NCBI GenBank assembly: GCA_037447655.1
Contig: JBBHKE010002991.1
Coordinates: forward strand, 35,157-73,765
Length of the DNA stretch: 38,609 nt
Reading direction: 5' to 3'
From: Zygnema cylindricum
Lineage: Eukaryota; Streptophyta; Zygnematophyceae; Zygnematales; Zygnemataceae
Positions 1 through 11,246 of this stretch are shown in pieces. The notes under the pieces are model-generated. The model searched no databases and was not told where the DNA came from. It saw nothing but the letters and a program-made list of their open reading frames with translations. The translations under genes and the position numbers were made by a program. Positions within the stretch are counted from its first letter, which is position 1, and the number at the start of each line of letters is the position of its first letter.

Positions 1-470
<470 letters not shown>

Positions 471-830
471 TTCTGCTTCAGGGTTTGGAGGAGTTTCGGA
501 GACTATCGTCAGAATTAAAAAGCACCAGAGTCCAAATAACAAAAAGTACAACATTAAAATAGAATTAAAAACCAAAAAATAAGTAATAATAAGGATGATA
601 AGAATAACTGTAATAATAATAAAAATGACAACAACAAGAATAATTTGTACATCGAGGATTTGTCAGACGGATTTGTCGAGGTTTAGGGTTGGGAGAGGAT
701 ATTCTGGTTTAGGGTTGGGAGTAGTTCTCAAAACTTTCAACAAAAATCGGCAGAAAAAGATTCTGATTTTACAAAGAAAATAATAAAAGAGATAAAAATA
801 AGTAGAAGTAAGTGTACCACGGTGTTGTAA
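471..830. other. AT-rich DNA, nothing recognised
   Basis: Short A-rich sequence between the GA array and the telomere-like region. The only open frame is short and of biased composition. I see no promoter, RNA gene or transposon end here. Confidence 0.5.
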
Positions 831-1630
831 AGTCTATCCTAAGGTTTCTTAGGGTTTTTTAGGGTTTTTTAACTCAGTAGAGAAATACAGGGAGGCTTTT
901 AAGTTTCATGGAAAATTATTCAGATTCACAGAGAGTCTTTTGTAAAGGTTTGCAAAAACAAGACGAAAAAAAACGATAATTTTTTCCATTTTACCGTTTA
1001 ATCATTTAATCGATTTAATCATTTTACCGTTTAATCAGTTTTAACGTTTCATAATTTTAATAGTTTATTATTGTTCGTGAAGGCTTCTTTAGGGTTGAAG
1101 CGATTTAGGACTAAAAACGTTTTTTAGGGCTAAAAACGCTTTTTAGTGCTAAAAACGTTTTTTAGGGCTAAAAGTTAACAATGTATCCATGCTTTCTGTG
1201 GGAATTCGCATAAGACAAATTTAGCAGTCACAAAATATGAAGCTTTTGGGATTTTCCGAAGGATTTAAAGAAAAAAAAAAATACTTTGTTGACCTTACAG
1301 ATTTTTGAAATTGTAGATTTTCAAAATTTTGAAGATTTTTCACAGGTTCGACAGTTTCCCGGATTTTCCTTTTGATTTTTTTTGAAAACTTTTGAAAAAT
1401 TTTGAAAAATTTTGGAAATTATTTGGAAAGTTTAAATGGATTTTCTATGGTTTAGGGAGATTAAACCCTTAAACTTCAAGGACCAAAGGGACTTGAAAGC
1501 CTAGGTATTTTTAGGGTTTTCAGGGCTTTTTAAGGTTTTTAAGGTTTTTAGGGTTTTCAGGGCTTTTTAAGGTTTTTAGGGTTTTAAGGGTTTTTTAGGG
1601 TTTTCAGGGTTTTTCCTAGGGTTTCCTCTA
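831..1630 (+). repeat. T-rich region with degenerate TTTAGGG-like repeats
   Basis: Clusters of TTTAGGG, TTTTAGGG, TTTCAGGG and TTTTTAGGG units lie at about 840-872 and, most densely, 1505-1628. Between them is a 19-bp tandem repeat (four units, start spacing 1111, 1130, 1149, 1168; core GGGCTAAAAACG). The units resemble the TTTAGGG telomere repeat of plants and several algae, but spacing is irregular and the array is short and diverged. It may be an interstitial telomeric relic or simply T-rich low-complexity DNA. Confidence 0.5.
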
Positions 1631-2120
1631 AACACACTTTATGGTTGAGGTTCCACAAAACCATTCCTGTGAAAATCTCAGTGCTCCAAGGCATAGGTCA
1701 ATCGACCTGTGGCCTGACTATCCTTATCCCTTCCTCCTCCTAGCCTCCATCCTCTCTCCCTCTCCCTCTCCCCCTTCCCCCTCCCCCCAGACCTTCCCCA
1801 CTTTCCTAGCCCATGGTTCTCTAATGACCTCCCTCCTCCCCTTCGCTCGCCATCAATAAAACGAAGTGAAAGGAAAACGGTAAGAAAACAGAAAAAAAAG
1901 TAAAAAAAAAAAAAAAAAAAAAGCAGAAAACGCTGAATCGACTTGAACCAGAAAATCCGATAAATCTCTTATTAAAATGAACGGAAACCGAACGGAAAAC
2001 GTTAAAATGAAAAAAAAACGAAGAGGAAAACGAAAAAAAAACGGATGAAATCCGAATAAAAATCAGTTTATTCAAAATTTTAGACAAAGTTTTTTCGTTA
2101 ACTTGAAAAATTCTAGATTC
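1631..2120. other. No gene seen; C/T-rich then A-rich tracts
   Basis: Holds a pyrimidine-rich stretch (about 1730-1800) and an A-rich stretch with a poly-A run (about 1895-1922). Open frames here follow from the low-complexity composition. Confidence 0.5.
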
Positions 2121-2309
2121 TAAATAAGATCGCTATTGCGTTTTTCTTCCGTACATTGACACTTGTCCGATTTAAAATCTGAGAGCGCCAATCGGAAGCT
2201 GAGAATCTCACTTTTCAATCGCAACCGTCGGATCTGCGATCCGACAAGTGTGGAGAAAAGATGTTTTAAGCAGCGAAACAAACATCAACACTAATAGCGA
2301 TACACGGTG
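2121..2309. mobile_element. MITE copy, TA-flanked family (left end eroded)
   Basis: The right terminus reads AATAGCGATACACGGTG followed by TA at 2310-2311, matching the terminus of the intact copy at 23485-23700. The interior also matches that copy: a segment with GCCAATCGGAAGCTGA, then CAATCGCAACCGTCGGATC, then ACAAGTGTGGAGAAAAGA. The left end keeps only ATCGCTATT of the expected terminal repeat. No coding capacity. TA flanks suggest a Tc1/mariner-like origin by analogy only. Confidence 0.7.
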
Positions 2310-2311
2310 TA

Positions 2312-3836
2312 CTTCCTTTTCCAATTGCTAAAAACTTCCAGAATTGGGGGCCAATCTTCTAAACAGGGCTCGTTTTTTTTTTTTTTTTCCCTTCCTCCAC
2401 TGCCCGGGGTGATGGGTTTTGGGCAAGTCGAAGGAAAATTATATAACCTTAAAGATCGGACGATCGGCTTTTGAATCGGGAGGGTCATTTGAGTGCAGAT
2501 ATCGAGAACCGTGCAGAAATCGTACTAAAAGTGTAACTATGAAAAATCGCCGCTGTAAAATTTTGCACTTTCTATTTAAAAAGGTGGAGCTATTTTTCAG
2601 ACATTTTTTATTTCGTCTGAGTGTGTTTAAACAACTACAAATTATTATGTCAATTTCCATCTCTCATTAACGGCAACAACTTTCATATGCACCAACACAT
2701 TTCAAAGTAAGTGGCAACCGCTGAACTACTCTCTTGAACATGCTAACTTCTACTCATGCTCGTTCAAGTTAGTGTTCCGGGCTAAGCAACCGTTCGCAGT
2801 TATAAACCAATAAACTTTCTCAACATTCCGTTTCACGTCTAACAAAAACACATTTGCCTTATGTATGCGTTTGGTTTGGCCACACCCTTCGTATCTACAA
2901 CAGTCGCGTGGTGTTTTTAATTATCCTATTATTTTCAAAGAGATGCATTGAAGTCGTTTCTCACATGAGGCCGAATGTAATGTTGGGGCGCAATTTATTT
3001 GTTACAAATTTTTCATGGCGGGGCACACAGGCAAACGAAAGGTTTTTCATGTTCTCCCTCTTTGTTCCTAATCTAAAGGTCTTTGTTATCATTGGGTTGA
3101 CTACGTTTTCCTCCACGTGTCTAAGAAGACTACTACGGATGTGGTACACACGGATCCAACCACAACACAAATTCCTTTGTGTGCGACATTACACACGGGC
3201 GTGGCAGCTCGAGAGCCATCACCTTCTAAAGAAAAATATGATAATCACCAAAACTCGATAAATCATTTTTTCCCATTTGCAACAGGGATTTTCGACACAT
3301 TGTGCAAGTCCATCGACGACTTTCTATGCAATTGTAAGCTGAAAATATTTAAACCTATAAGTTAAAGGAGTCTTTAGACTACCCTTCATGTTGATTTTTA
3401 CCGTCAATTTGTATCGATTGTACTTTAGCAAGCATAAGTTGTTGCTCGCTTACAAAAAAGCACAGTGGCAGATGGCAAGCGAGGTTTCCTTAACCTTCTA
3501 CCACAAGATCTAGTGCACATCCACTATCTTCGGCGTTGTGAACCTGAGTTTGTTAGGGTTTTAGGTAGAGGGTAGGCTTCTACCGTAGATTTTTTCTCTT
3601 TGTGGCTAGTCATTTTTGGTAATTAGTTTTCGTGGTTAGTTGTTTTAGTTGGCATTGTCATTTTTGGTTTGTTCTTCGTGCATTTCCGTATGTTCTCTTA
3701 AATCTCTAATTGTGTTTATTTTGTTTTTAGCCCTTTCATACCTGATGATTTTTACACCCCACGTTTTGAAATGAAGATAGGACATGGTTCGTGTACAAAT
3801 TTTCTCGCAACAGAAAAAAATCTTAAATGATACTAA
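2312..3836. other. No gene recognised
   Basis: About 1.5 kb without a supported feature. Overlapping frames on both strands at about 2854-3261 have no recognisable motif and biased composition, so I do not call a gene. Confidence 0.5.
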
Positions 3837-3852
3837 GGGCATGTTCCCATGT
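3837..3852 (+). mobile_element. Orphan Harbinger-like terminus
   Basis: GGGCATGTTCCCATGT preceded by TAA (3834-3836), followed by sequence resembling the subterminal region of the termini at 5952 and 8567. No matching opposite end was found nearby, so this is probably a truncated copy. Confidence 0.5.
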
Positions 3853-3939
3853 GATAAAGTAAGGATTTGTTTTCTAAAGTTTTCATCCAAAATTTAGCCT
3901 GAACAAGAAAGTCTTTGACCATACCAAAAAAAATGAAAA

Positions 3940-4430
3940 TACCATAAGACAATTTGAGTCATCTTCAAACTTTAAATGTACTAAAGTTTGTCGTTTAATG
4001 CTTTTCGACCCACTTTCGCGTCACTCCAACTCATCTTCAAACTTATATTGAAATCACCTCGCGAGGTGATTTTAGGTAGAGTAACATGCAATAGGCGAAC
4101 AGGAAGACGTTGTGGCACAAATCAAACGATTTTGTTTTTTTTTTTTGCAGTATGCAGAGTACAAAAAAAAAAAAACCATGTTTGTTTCCAACCTGTACAT
4201 ATTTTTGTCCGCGCAAGGGGCTTGGAGGGGTCTCTCAAGCAACGGATTCCATTTCGCAAAAGGGGGTCTTTCTCTCTCTCTCCCTCCATTTTGCAAAACG
4301 GAGTTTCTCTCTCTCTCTCCCTCCCACTACCGCGTCTATCACACAATTCTTGGAATGAAACACGACAATTATTGTTTTATAAACTCCGGTCTCTAAAAAA
4401 CACCCGTGTGAGAGACTTTTTAGACTTAGA
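3940..4430. repeat. Dispersed repeat, related to 34440-34810
   Basis: Shared blocks with the right arm include CGACCCACTTTCGCGTC, ACTAAAGTTTGTC versus ACTAGAGTTTGTC, a T-run ending in TGC, and a CCAACCTGT versus CCAGCCTGT block, in the same order. It contains a perfect 22-bp palindrome at 4051-4072 and a duplicated CT-rich module at about 4250-4325. No coding function is recognisable. It may be the body of the truncated element whose end lies at 3837. Confidence 0.5.
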
Positions 4431-4638
4431 GATGTTTTTGAAAGTCTAAGTTCAAAAGGTACCGAATTTAGTGTGGCATTCAGACACATGTCAATATGAC
4501 ATTAATTTGGAAGGGAAGGTGAGAGTATGAGCAATTTGAAGACGCCAAATTAATATGAAATACAACTATAAAAATAGTATAACACGGAACACCATATGTA
4601 GCGGTTTTCACGACATTGGATACTTGTGTTATGTACGC
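4431..4638. other. No feature recognised
   Basis: Short unique-looking spacer before the hAT-like element. Nothing coding. Confidence 0.4.
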
Positions 4639-5062
4639 CAGAGGTCGCAAATGGTCACCTGAAACCGTAACCGACCGTTACTGCCTGCTTCGGATTCGGA
4701 ACGGATTCGGGTGCCAAATTTGGGGGCCGGGCGGATTCGGGCGGCATGAAAAAAAAATGGGTTACGGTCGGGTAAGCAAAAAACGAAAAAAATGAAGGTT
4801 TTGTACTGTCCATACTATCCAACATTATTGAACTTTCTACTCTTGGTATAGTGGGAAGGTACCACTAATTTTGTACTTATTCGGGTACGGGCAGGTACGG
4901 GTGGTCGCGGGAAATCGAGTTTCGGTTAACTTTTCATAAACGCATATCGGTTAACGGGTAACAATTAAGGAGCGTGACATAACCCGGTCGGGCGTCGGGT
5001 ACTCAGTTTTTTTTTTTTTTTTCGGATTCGGTTTTCTAAAATTTTGACCTTTGCGACCTCTG
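4639..5062. mobile_element. Non-autonomous hAT-like element, 424 bp
   Basis: Perfect 13-bp terminal inverted repeats CAGAGGTCGCAAA (4639-4651) and TTTGCGACCTCTG (5050-5062). Flanking octamers ATGTACGC (4631-4638) and ATGTATGG (5063-5070) match at 6 of 8 positions, as an aged 8-bp target duplication would. The ends starting CAG and the 8-bp duplication are typical of hAT transposons. The interior has many short GGATTCGG/CCGAATCC motifs in both orientations, like hAT subterminal repeats, and no transposase. Confidence 0.75.
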
Positions 5063-5406
5063 ATGTATGGCCCTTCAACTTTTCAAGGGAACTGGATGAG
5101 CAATATATCGGAATTGTTACGATACGCAGATATTGTGGGATCGACAATCCGATCCCTACACATGCCGATTTTCAATTTACTGGCCAAACTGCAGAGTGCA
5201 GACTTCTCAGTTCTCACTCTTCTGCAGTTCTGATAAGTGAAATCGAGTACTGGCAATTCCGGGATGATACGCACGATTATGAATTTCAGACGGCAGAGGA
5301 TCTAATCGGATTCTCCTTTCTTTATGAGTTGACCAGCACATGTGCTGCCTTGACCAGCAGGTATTATGCCTTGACCAGCAGGTATTATGCGTTGACCACC
5401 AGATAG
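5044..5406 (+). other. Open frame of 120 codons ending in 7-aa repeats (doubtful gene)
   Basis: An open frame overlapping the right end of the hAT-like element and ending inside a 21-bp minisatellite, which gives tandem ALTSRYY heptads. No domain is recognisable. The start falls inside a transposon terminus and the end inside a tandem repeat, which argues against a real gene. Kept as a low-confidence candidate because the 21-bp period preserves the frame. Confidence 0.15.
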
Positions 5407-5454
5407 TATGCGTTGACCAGCTGATATTATGCGTTGACTAGAAGATATTCTGTG
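5329..5454 (+). repeat. 21-bp minisatellite, 6 units
   Basis: Units start at 5329, 5350, 5371, 5392, 5413 and 5434, with consensus TTGACCAGCAGGTATTATGC plus one base. The second and third are nearly identical; the outer units have diverged. Confidence 0.9.
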
Positions 5455-5948
5455 TACTTTTTGCCTACACGGCAGATAAAAGGTGACTGCAATACCGCCC
5501 TGATTCTCCGGAAAACAGGATAAACCGACAAAAACACACAAAAAAAAGACAAAAGATACAGAAATAACGACCGATCGAGACTCATTGGCCACTTTTCGCA
5601 ACATCTTGACCGTCCAGATAAAAATCTACGGATAAAGCAAAGCCTGCGTAATCACTTTAAATGATTACAATGACGTGTACAGAGTGCAAGATGTGGCGCT
5701 GGACAAAGACAGCATTTTTTTGTCTTTTTTTGCCAGGGCTGGAAACACGACATTGGTCAAAAATTCAAAATGGTATCGATTTTCGCAGTTCAATCAAACG
5801 GTTAAAGTTCAATCGAATTTCCAGAAATCCCGGGATCTCGACTAGTTTTTTTGTCGCTACTGCCGAACCTCTTGCAAGGCGACAAAGAACAGTGCACTTC
5901 GCGAAGTTCCCCGTTTGTCAAATGCTATAAATTCAAGTCTCGCCTCCC
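5455..5948. other. No gene recognised
   Basis: Short open frames on both strands lack motifs. No repeat structure was seen. Confidence 0.45.
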
Positions 5949-6161
5949 TTAGGGCGTGTTCCCATGTAACCTAAACTTTGAAACGTTACTTTGGATTTTA
6001 GCACAGATTTTACGGTGTACTTTTCAAAGTGTTCCAATGCCAATCATTACTTGCGCCTTCATTACGTCAAATATGTGACAGGTGTAGACGTCTACAAAAT
6101 ATGCGACAGCCCACGATAGTACGAAACGAAATGTAGACGACTACTAAACTTCCTAAAATTA

Positions 6162-6941
6162 GGGTGTGTCCCCATGTACTTGTAACTTAGCGAAATTACT
6201 TTGTATTTTAGCGCGGATCCGCCGGACCCGCTGTTCAAGTGTCCCTATGTCTGTAAGGACGAAATCGTAACTTACGCTTGTGACGATTGTATACGTCGAC
6301 AGTACCTGTGACGGTTGTCAACGTCTACAATCTGTGGTCGCACGTTGTTTTTTGTACCTGCGTGTGACGTCGCATGTCTTACCATGACATTGTAGACGTA
6401 GCGCCTTCCAGCCTGTGCAATTTCACGGTCGAAGAAGATGCGCTTTGTCTTCGCGTCGCCTGTCCGCTCGACGTGAAATGGCATCGGAATTTGAAGACCC
6501 CTGCAAAAAAAGAAATCCGTACTAGACGAAAACGGACAAATCCAAACAAATTGTGTACTTGTATTTGTCGTATTAGAACGCAAACGGACAAAACATAGCG
6601 AACTATGTACTTTTCTTTGTCCTTGGAAATCGTAGGATTTTTGCCGAAATTTACGGCACGTGCGAAAGTATGTTCCTATTTGTCAATCGAAAAAACCTAA
6701 TTTTAAATCACATCGCGCATGTGTTTTAAAGATAAGGTTGAAGATGACGTTTTTTGTCGTCGAAGTGGGTCGAAAAGCACAAGACGACAACTTTTCGTAC
6801 ATCCTAAGTTCAGGGATGACGCAAATTGTACTCTACAAATTTGCGATTTATTCGTACGGTTGCAACTTAGGCAGTACGGCGCTAAGTTTTACAGCAAAAC
6901 GACAAGAAAAAACCCTTACTTATGCACATGGGGACACACCC
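6162..6941. mobile_element. Nested Harbinger-like TIR element, 780 bp
   Basis: Ends GGGTGTGTCCCCATGT (6162-6177) and complement (6926-6941), flanked by TTA at 6159-6161 and 6942-6944. The ends differ from those of the enclosing element at two positions, so this is a sister subfamily inserted into it. Overlapping frames on both strands do not resemble a transposase. The region repeats GACGTCTAC- and GTACTTT-like motifs. Confidence 0.7.
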
Positions 6942-7016
6942 TTAGTGACGTCTACAAAAACGGCGACGGTTGTAGTCGTCGAGTTTTTGTGACATTGTAG
7001 ATGTTCAGGGTTTTGT

Positions 7017-7902
7017 TAGTGTTGTGTATCGGTAAAAAACTTATCGCGATAACACCGATACCGATAGTTATCGGTTATCGAACGGTCAGCGGTCCCGATA
7101 TATTTGTACTTTCTGTACTTTTTGTCCGGAGTGCTTTCTGTCCGGTAAACTGAACAGTAAATTTACGAGAAATGTACGGTTTTTTACGGGAAATGTACGG
7201 AATTTGACGAAATAATACGTTGCACTTTGTAGTACTTTTTGGGCGGTTAACTGAACATAAATTTTACGGGAACGTACGAAATTGTACCAATAAACTGATT
7301 ATCATGGAACGGTAAAAAGACGGCGGACACAAAGTACAACGGATGCAAAATAACATTATGCTCGCCGCCGGAATCGAACGGACGACATTCAATGAGAAAA
7401 TACGAGCGGACGGTCAGCGTGAGCGCCGGCATCTCGGAATGGCTTTTTTGGCGGCTTTTGCCAAAAAAGCCGACTGATTGATACGTGGTAGGTTTCCAGT
7501 GGATCCCAAAAAATAAAGGGACAAAGCCACGGCATCGGATGTGAAAGGTACATCGTTTTAAGTGGAGCCGTACTAAAGAAGTACACATCTTATGCCGACT
7601 ACTGTACTTTCAGCTTGTACAAATGATCTGATTGGTAGGTACCTCAGGGGTTGTGAGTAGGGCGCGTCGGGGGAATACGACGTACAGTTGAGTGTACATG
7701 CCGTACATTTATTTGTACGGCTCGTACAGTTATCGCCGATAATTATTGTTATCGGCATTATCGCCGATAAGTATCCGATATTATCGGCTACTTATCGGCG
7801 ATAAGACCGATAACGATATATCGTACCGATATATCGATTATTGGGTCCCCGAAAAAAGGCCCATATCGGTTATCGGCAAATCCTTACCGATACACAACAC
7901 TA
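7017..7902. mobile_element. Non-autonomous hAT-like element, 886 bp
   Basis: Perfect 19-bp terminal inverted repeats TAGTGTTGTGTATCGGTAA (7017-7035) and complement (7884-7902). Flanking octamers GGTTTTGT (7009-7016) and GGTTTTGC (7903-7910) match at 7 of 8. This fits hAT ends and an 8-bp target duplication. Both subterminal regions are crowded with TATCGG/CCGATA motifs, as expected for transposase-binding repeats. A perfect 12-bp hairpin sits at 7441-7471. Frames inside show no hAT transposase motif. Confidence 0.85.
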
Positions 7903-8566
7903 GGTTTTGCGACATCGCGAAGTCATGCTACCTTGTGACGTCATCAACACTTAAACTTTCTGCCATGGCTTCCCGATTTCTTCTTCTTACCATTTATCAT
8001 TCAATACGCCATCAAAATGAGACCAAAAATATTAAAAAAAGGAAAAAAATATAGCTTTCATTTAATACTATTATTGATGCATTCCATTTAGAGATGAGAG
8101 AAAGAGAAGCGATCGAATGAAAAAGATGGGGAGAGACGAGGACGTTATAAATATTTGCAAAGGACCCATGAATGAAACTGGAGGTCCGAGACCCCAACGA
8201 TTTTTTTTTCCGTACATGCTTGTCATTTTTGTACGTACACTCGCATGACGAGCATGTAAAAAAATAGCGTGTACTCTCCCTCGTTCAAAAATTTTCGAAG
8301 GCATTTCACGCGTTCAATAACTGCTTTCTATTCGTCTATGGGGTGATATTTTGGTTAGAATCAGATCGCGATTTGATCCCAGTGCAAGTGTGAAGATAAG
8401 CTGGAAGTGGCTCGCGATGATAATAACGCTAAATTGCCATACCTTCCAAGTTCCAAGAGGACGCAAAATGTACTTGTGTTTTTGCCCATTTTTTGTACGG
8501 CGTAATATTTTCTCGTTGAAAGTCCCATTTTCTGTGAAAACGAAAGAAAAAAACCCTTACTTGAAC
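7903..8566. other. Residual body of the outer Harbinger-like element
   Basis: Contains a CGAAGTCATGCTACCTTGTG block resembling sequence at 25706-25750, consistent with shared transposon ancestry. No gene. Confidence 0.4.
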
Positions 8567-8585
8567 ACATGGGAACACGCCCTTA

Positions 8586-8798
8586 CCTCTCCAGCTCCTC
8601 TCCCTCCTCTTTTTCTCCCTCCTGTCCTTCCTCTTCTGATTTCCCTCTCTCCCTCCCTCTCCCTCTCTCTCTCTCCCCTTCCTATATCCATCCCTCTCTC
8701 CCTTCCTCTTCCCTCTCTCCCTCCACTGTCCACCTCTCGCCCTCTCTTCTCCGTCTCCCTCTCCCTCTCCCTCTCTCCCTCCCTCCCTCCCTCTCTTT
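8586..8798 (+). repeat. Pyrimidine tract (CTCTCCCTC)n
   Basis: Over 200 bp of almost uninterrupted C/T. Long frames on both strands here are composition artefacts. Confidence 0.9.
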
Positions 8799-8934
8799 AA
8801 TCCGCATCCTCCGGAAAAATGGCGTCTCAAGAATGGAGTAGCGTAAAAAACGTTCGAATATTCGTTTAATTTCAGTTTTTTTGTACTTGTTGTCGATATG
8901 TACCGGCGCCTCCTGATTGGAAATGAATGCAAAC

Positions 8935-9540
8935 TGTTGGTTTTTGCCAGTTCAGGCGATACGTTTTGTACTACGGAATCGGGTAAATATATATCGGCGT
9001 GACATCACCAGACGACTTGTACGGAATCTTACCGACGACTCCACGAAGCATTTACTATACCAGTGAACTAAATCGGCATGCAGCTGAAAGCGGTGGAATA
9101 GAGACGCGTGGCAGCATTTCATTTGATCACACATCATCAAGCATTTCATTGCACAAAGACTTACACAGGCAGAGATACCTATATAGCTGACAAAGGCAAT
9201 CAGAAATGCATCTCACACAGACATTACATTCATAAAATTCAAGGAATTCAGACATGTCATTTATTCTGAGTCTCTCTGTACATAGACATAGATAGTTTTA
9301 GAATTAGGAGGATAATTCAACTTTATTAAGAGTAAAAAGTTCAGAGGAACAAATTGTACTATCATATTTTATTAATGAAATCAAAGCTGTCTAAACCTGC
9401 CTCCCTCTAATCTACCTATCTATGCCTTCTCCCTTCTTTAAATCTACTACCGTGACAATTTAAGGTCCACCCTAGCGGTGTATGTTTGGGACGCGACTAC
9501 TTTAGCCTGAGGCCACGGGCTACGGTGATTGTTCTAAACA
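8935..9540 (+). repeat. 5' LTR of the small non-coding element
   Basis: 606 bp, TG...CA ends. Matches 10566-11246 along its whole length but holds only one copy of the 26-bp unit that is tandemly repeated in the 3' LTR. Confidence 0.7.
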
Positions 9541-10565
9541 AATAGGTTACGCGCCCACCAAAGTGTGGCCCTCGAGAATTTAACCATTTAGATCTACATA
9601 TGAGGAGATGTAGGGCCAAAGAGGCATGCGAAAGGAGTCAAAGAATCGCGTCACTTGGCGATGTGAAGTCGACTCCCATGAGTGCTGCATCGGCAACAAA
9701 CAAAACATAGGAACAAAAAGTGTTTGTGAGGGATCTAGGCACAAAGACAGGACAATTTATATCGTGCCCGACTAAGCCTACGGGGGACCATATCACACAG
9801 GTGATACGGTCATAGGAGGCAGTGAGGAGGGAGCATGCAAATATGACAGCCTGAGAGAAATTGGAAAAGGAGACAAGGACTTAGAAGGAAATCCAAGAAA
9901 GAATTTCAGAGGAACTCTAAAGGAGAAAAGTACTGTAGGACAAAAGCGTCTCCACATATATAGAGGTGACAAGGGTCCAGGTCAAAGTACAAACGGTACA
10001 CCTTGTGAAAAACGGCGACGGCGCAAAGCGTCAAAGACGTACATTGAAAAATACCGAAATGACATTTGTATCGCCAAATTCGGAATCGGACGGCTCATAA
10101 ACGAATTGATATGCGAAGGAGTACATGTAACTCCCACGATGAATTGTGATGCTCTTATTGGTTCGCGACGAAAATTATTCAGTGACGACATCGATCGAAC
10201 GAAGGTCACAAAATTTCAAAAGTATAGGTGTACAAGCGAGATTCATGTTCCGATTTTTGTAAGATTGTTTGCAGAGGACGAGGTCGCCAGCACCGCAAGA
10301 ACTGCGAGTGCCAAACGCGCTACCATTGGTCAAATAAGTAGGACCAGATATTTGAGGACCACAGATGGTCCCCACAGGATTATATCTCAGAAAAAGACAA
10401 AAATCTGTACAAGTCAAAAATCTTCTTGACTTGGAATCACCACACGTGTACGTGGGAGATGAACACTTGCCCTATCAGAAGTACAGTTGCGAGAGTGAGA
10501 CTTCAAAAATCGAGAGGACATCGAGTGGATCATACCACAAATATCGCGCCGACCTCGAGTGGGAG
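9541..10565 (+). other. Internal region of the small LTR element, non-coding
   Basis: All three forward frames are frequently interrupted. The longest frame (about 10106-10429) has no recognisable domain. Nothing resembling zinc knuckle, DSG protease or YVDD motifs is present. Confidence 0.55.
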
Positions 10566-11246
10566 TGTTGGTTTTTGGGAGTTCGGGCGATACGTTTTGT
10601 ACTACGGAATCGGGTCAACGTTTTGTACTACGGAATCGGGTCAACGTTTTGTACTACGGAATCGGGTCAACGTTTTGTACTACGGAATCGGGTCAATATA
10701 TCGGGGTGACATCACCAGACGACTTGTACGGAATCTTACCGACGATTCCACAAACCGTTTACTGTACAAGTGAACCAAATCGACGTGCGGCTGAAAGCGG
10801 TGGAACAGAGACACGTGGCAGCGTTTCATTTGATCATGCGTCATCAAGCATTTTATTGCACAAAGACTTATACTGGCAAAGATAGCTATATACCAGACAA
10901 AGGCAATCAGAAATGTTTCTCACACAGATATTACATTAATAAAATTCAAGGAATTCAGACATGCCATTTATTCTGAGTCTCTCTGTACATAGAGATACAT
11001 AGCATTAGAATTAGGAGGATAATTCAGCTTTATTAAGAGTAGAAAGTACAGAGGAACAAATTGTACTATTTTATTATATTAATGAAATCAAAGCTGTCTA
11101 AACTTGCCTCCCTCTAATCTACCTATCTATGCCTTCTCCCTTCTCTAAATCTACTATCGTGACTCTTTAAGGTCCACCCTAGCGGTGTATGTTTGGGACG
11201 CGACTACTTTAGCCTGAGGCCACGGGCTACAGTGATTGTCCTAAAC
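10566..11246 (+). repeat. 3' LTR of the small element, with 26-bp expansion
   Basis: Same sequence as the 5' LTR except for four tandem 26-bp units starting at 10595, 10621, 10647 and 10673 (core TTTTGTACTACGGAATCGGG). Three extra units account for nearly all of the length difference (681 versus 606 bp). Confidence 0.75.

Larger units (their letters stand above)
5952..8582. mobile_element. Harbinger-like TIR element carrying two nested transposons
   Basis: Perfect 16-bp inverted ends GGGCGTGTTCCCATGT (5952-5967) and its complement (8567-8582), each flanked by TTA (5949-5951 and 8583-8585). A GGG start with a TTA/TAA triplet duplication is characteristic of PIF/Harbinger and Tourist-type elements. 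Inside lie a second element with the same kind of ends (6162-6941) and a hAT-like element (7017-7902); without these roughly 1 kb of host element remains. No transposase or Myb-like ORF is recognisable, so it is non-autonomous or badly decayed. The pairing of these two termini is inferred from their exact match. Confidence 0.6.

Noticed and set aside
2854-3261. 135-codon frame as a gene
   Set aside because: Overlapped by frames on both strands, no motif, no start context, biased composition.
8351-8932. Long frames on both strands
   Set aside because: Mostly Ser/Pro/Leu or Arg/Glu/Gly from a pyrimidine tract.
10595-10698. CRISPR-like direct repeats
   Set aside because: The 26-bp units are strictly tandem without spacers and lie inside a eukaryotic LTR.
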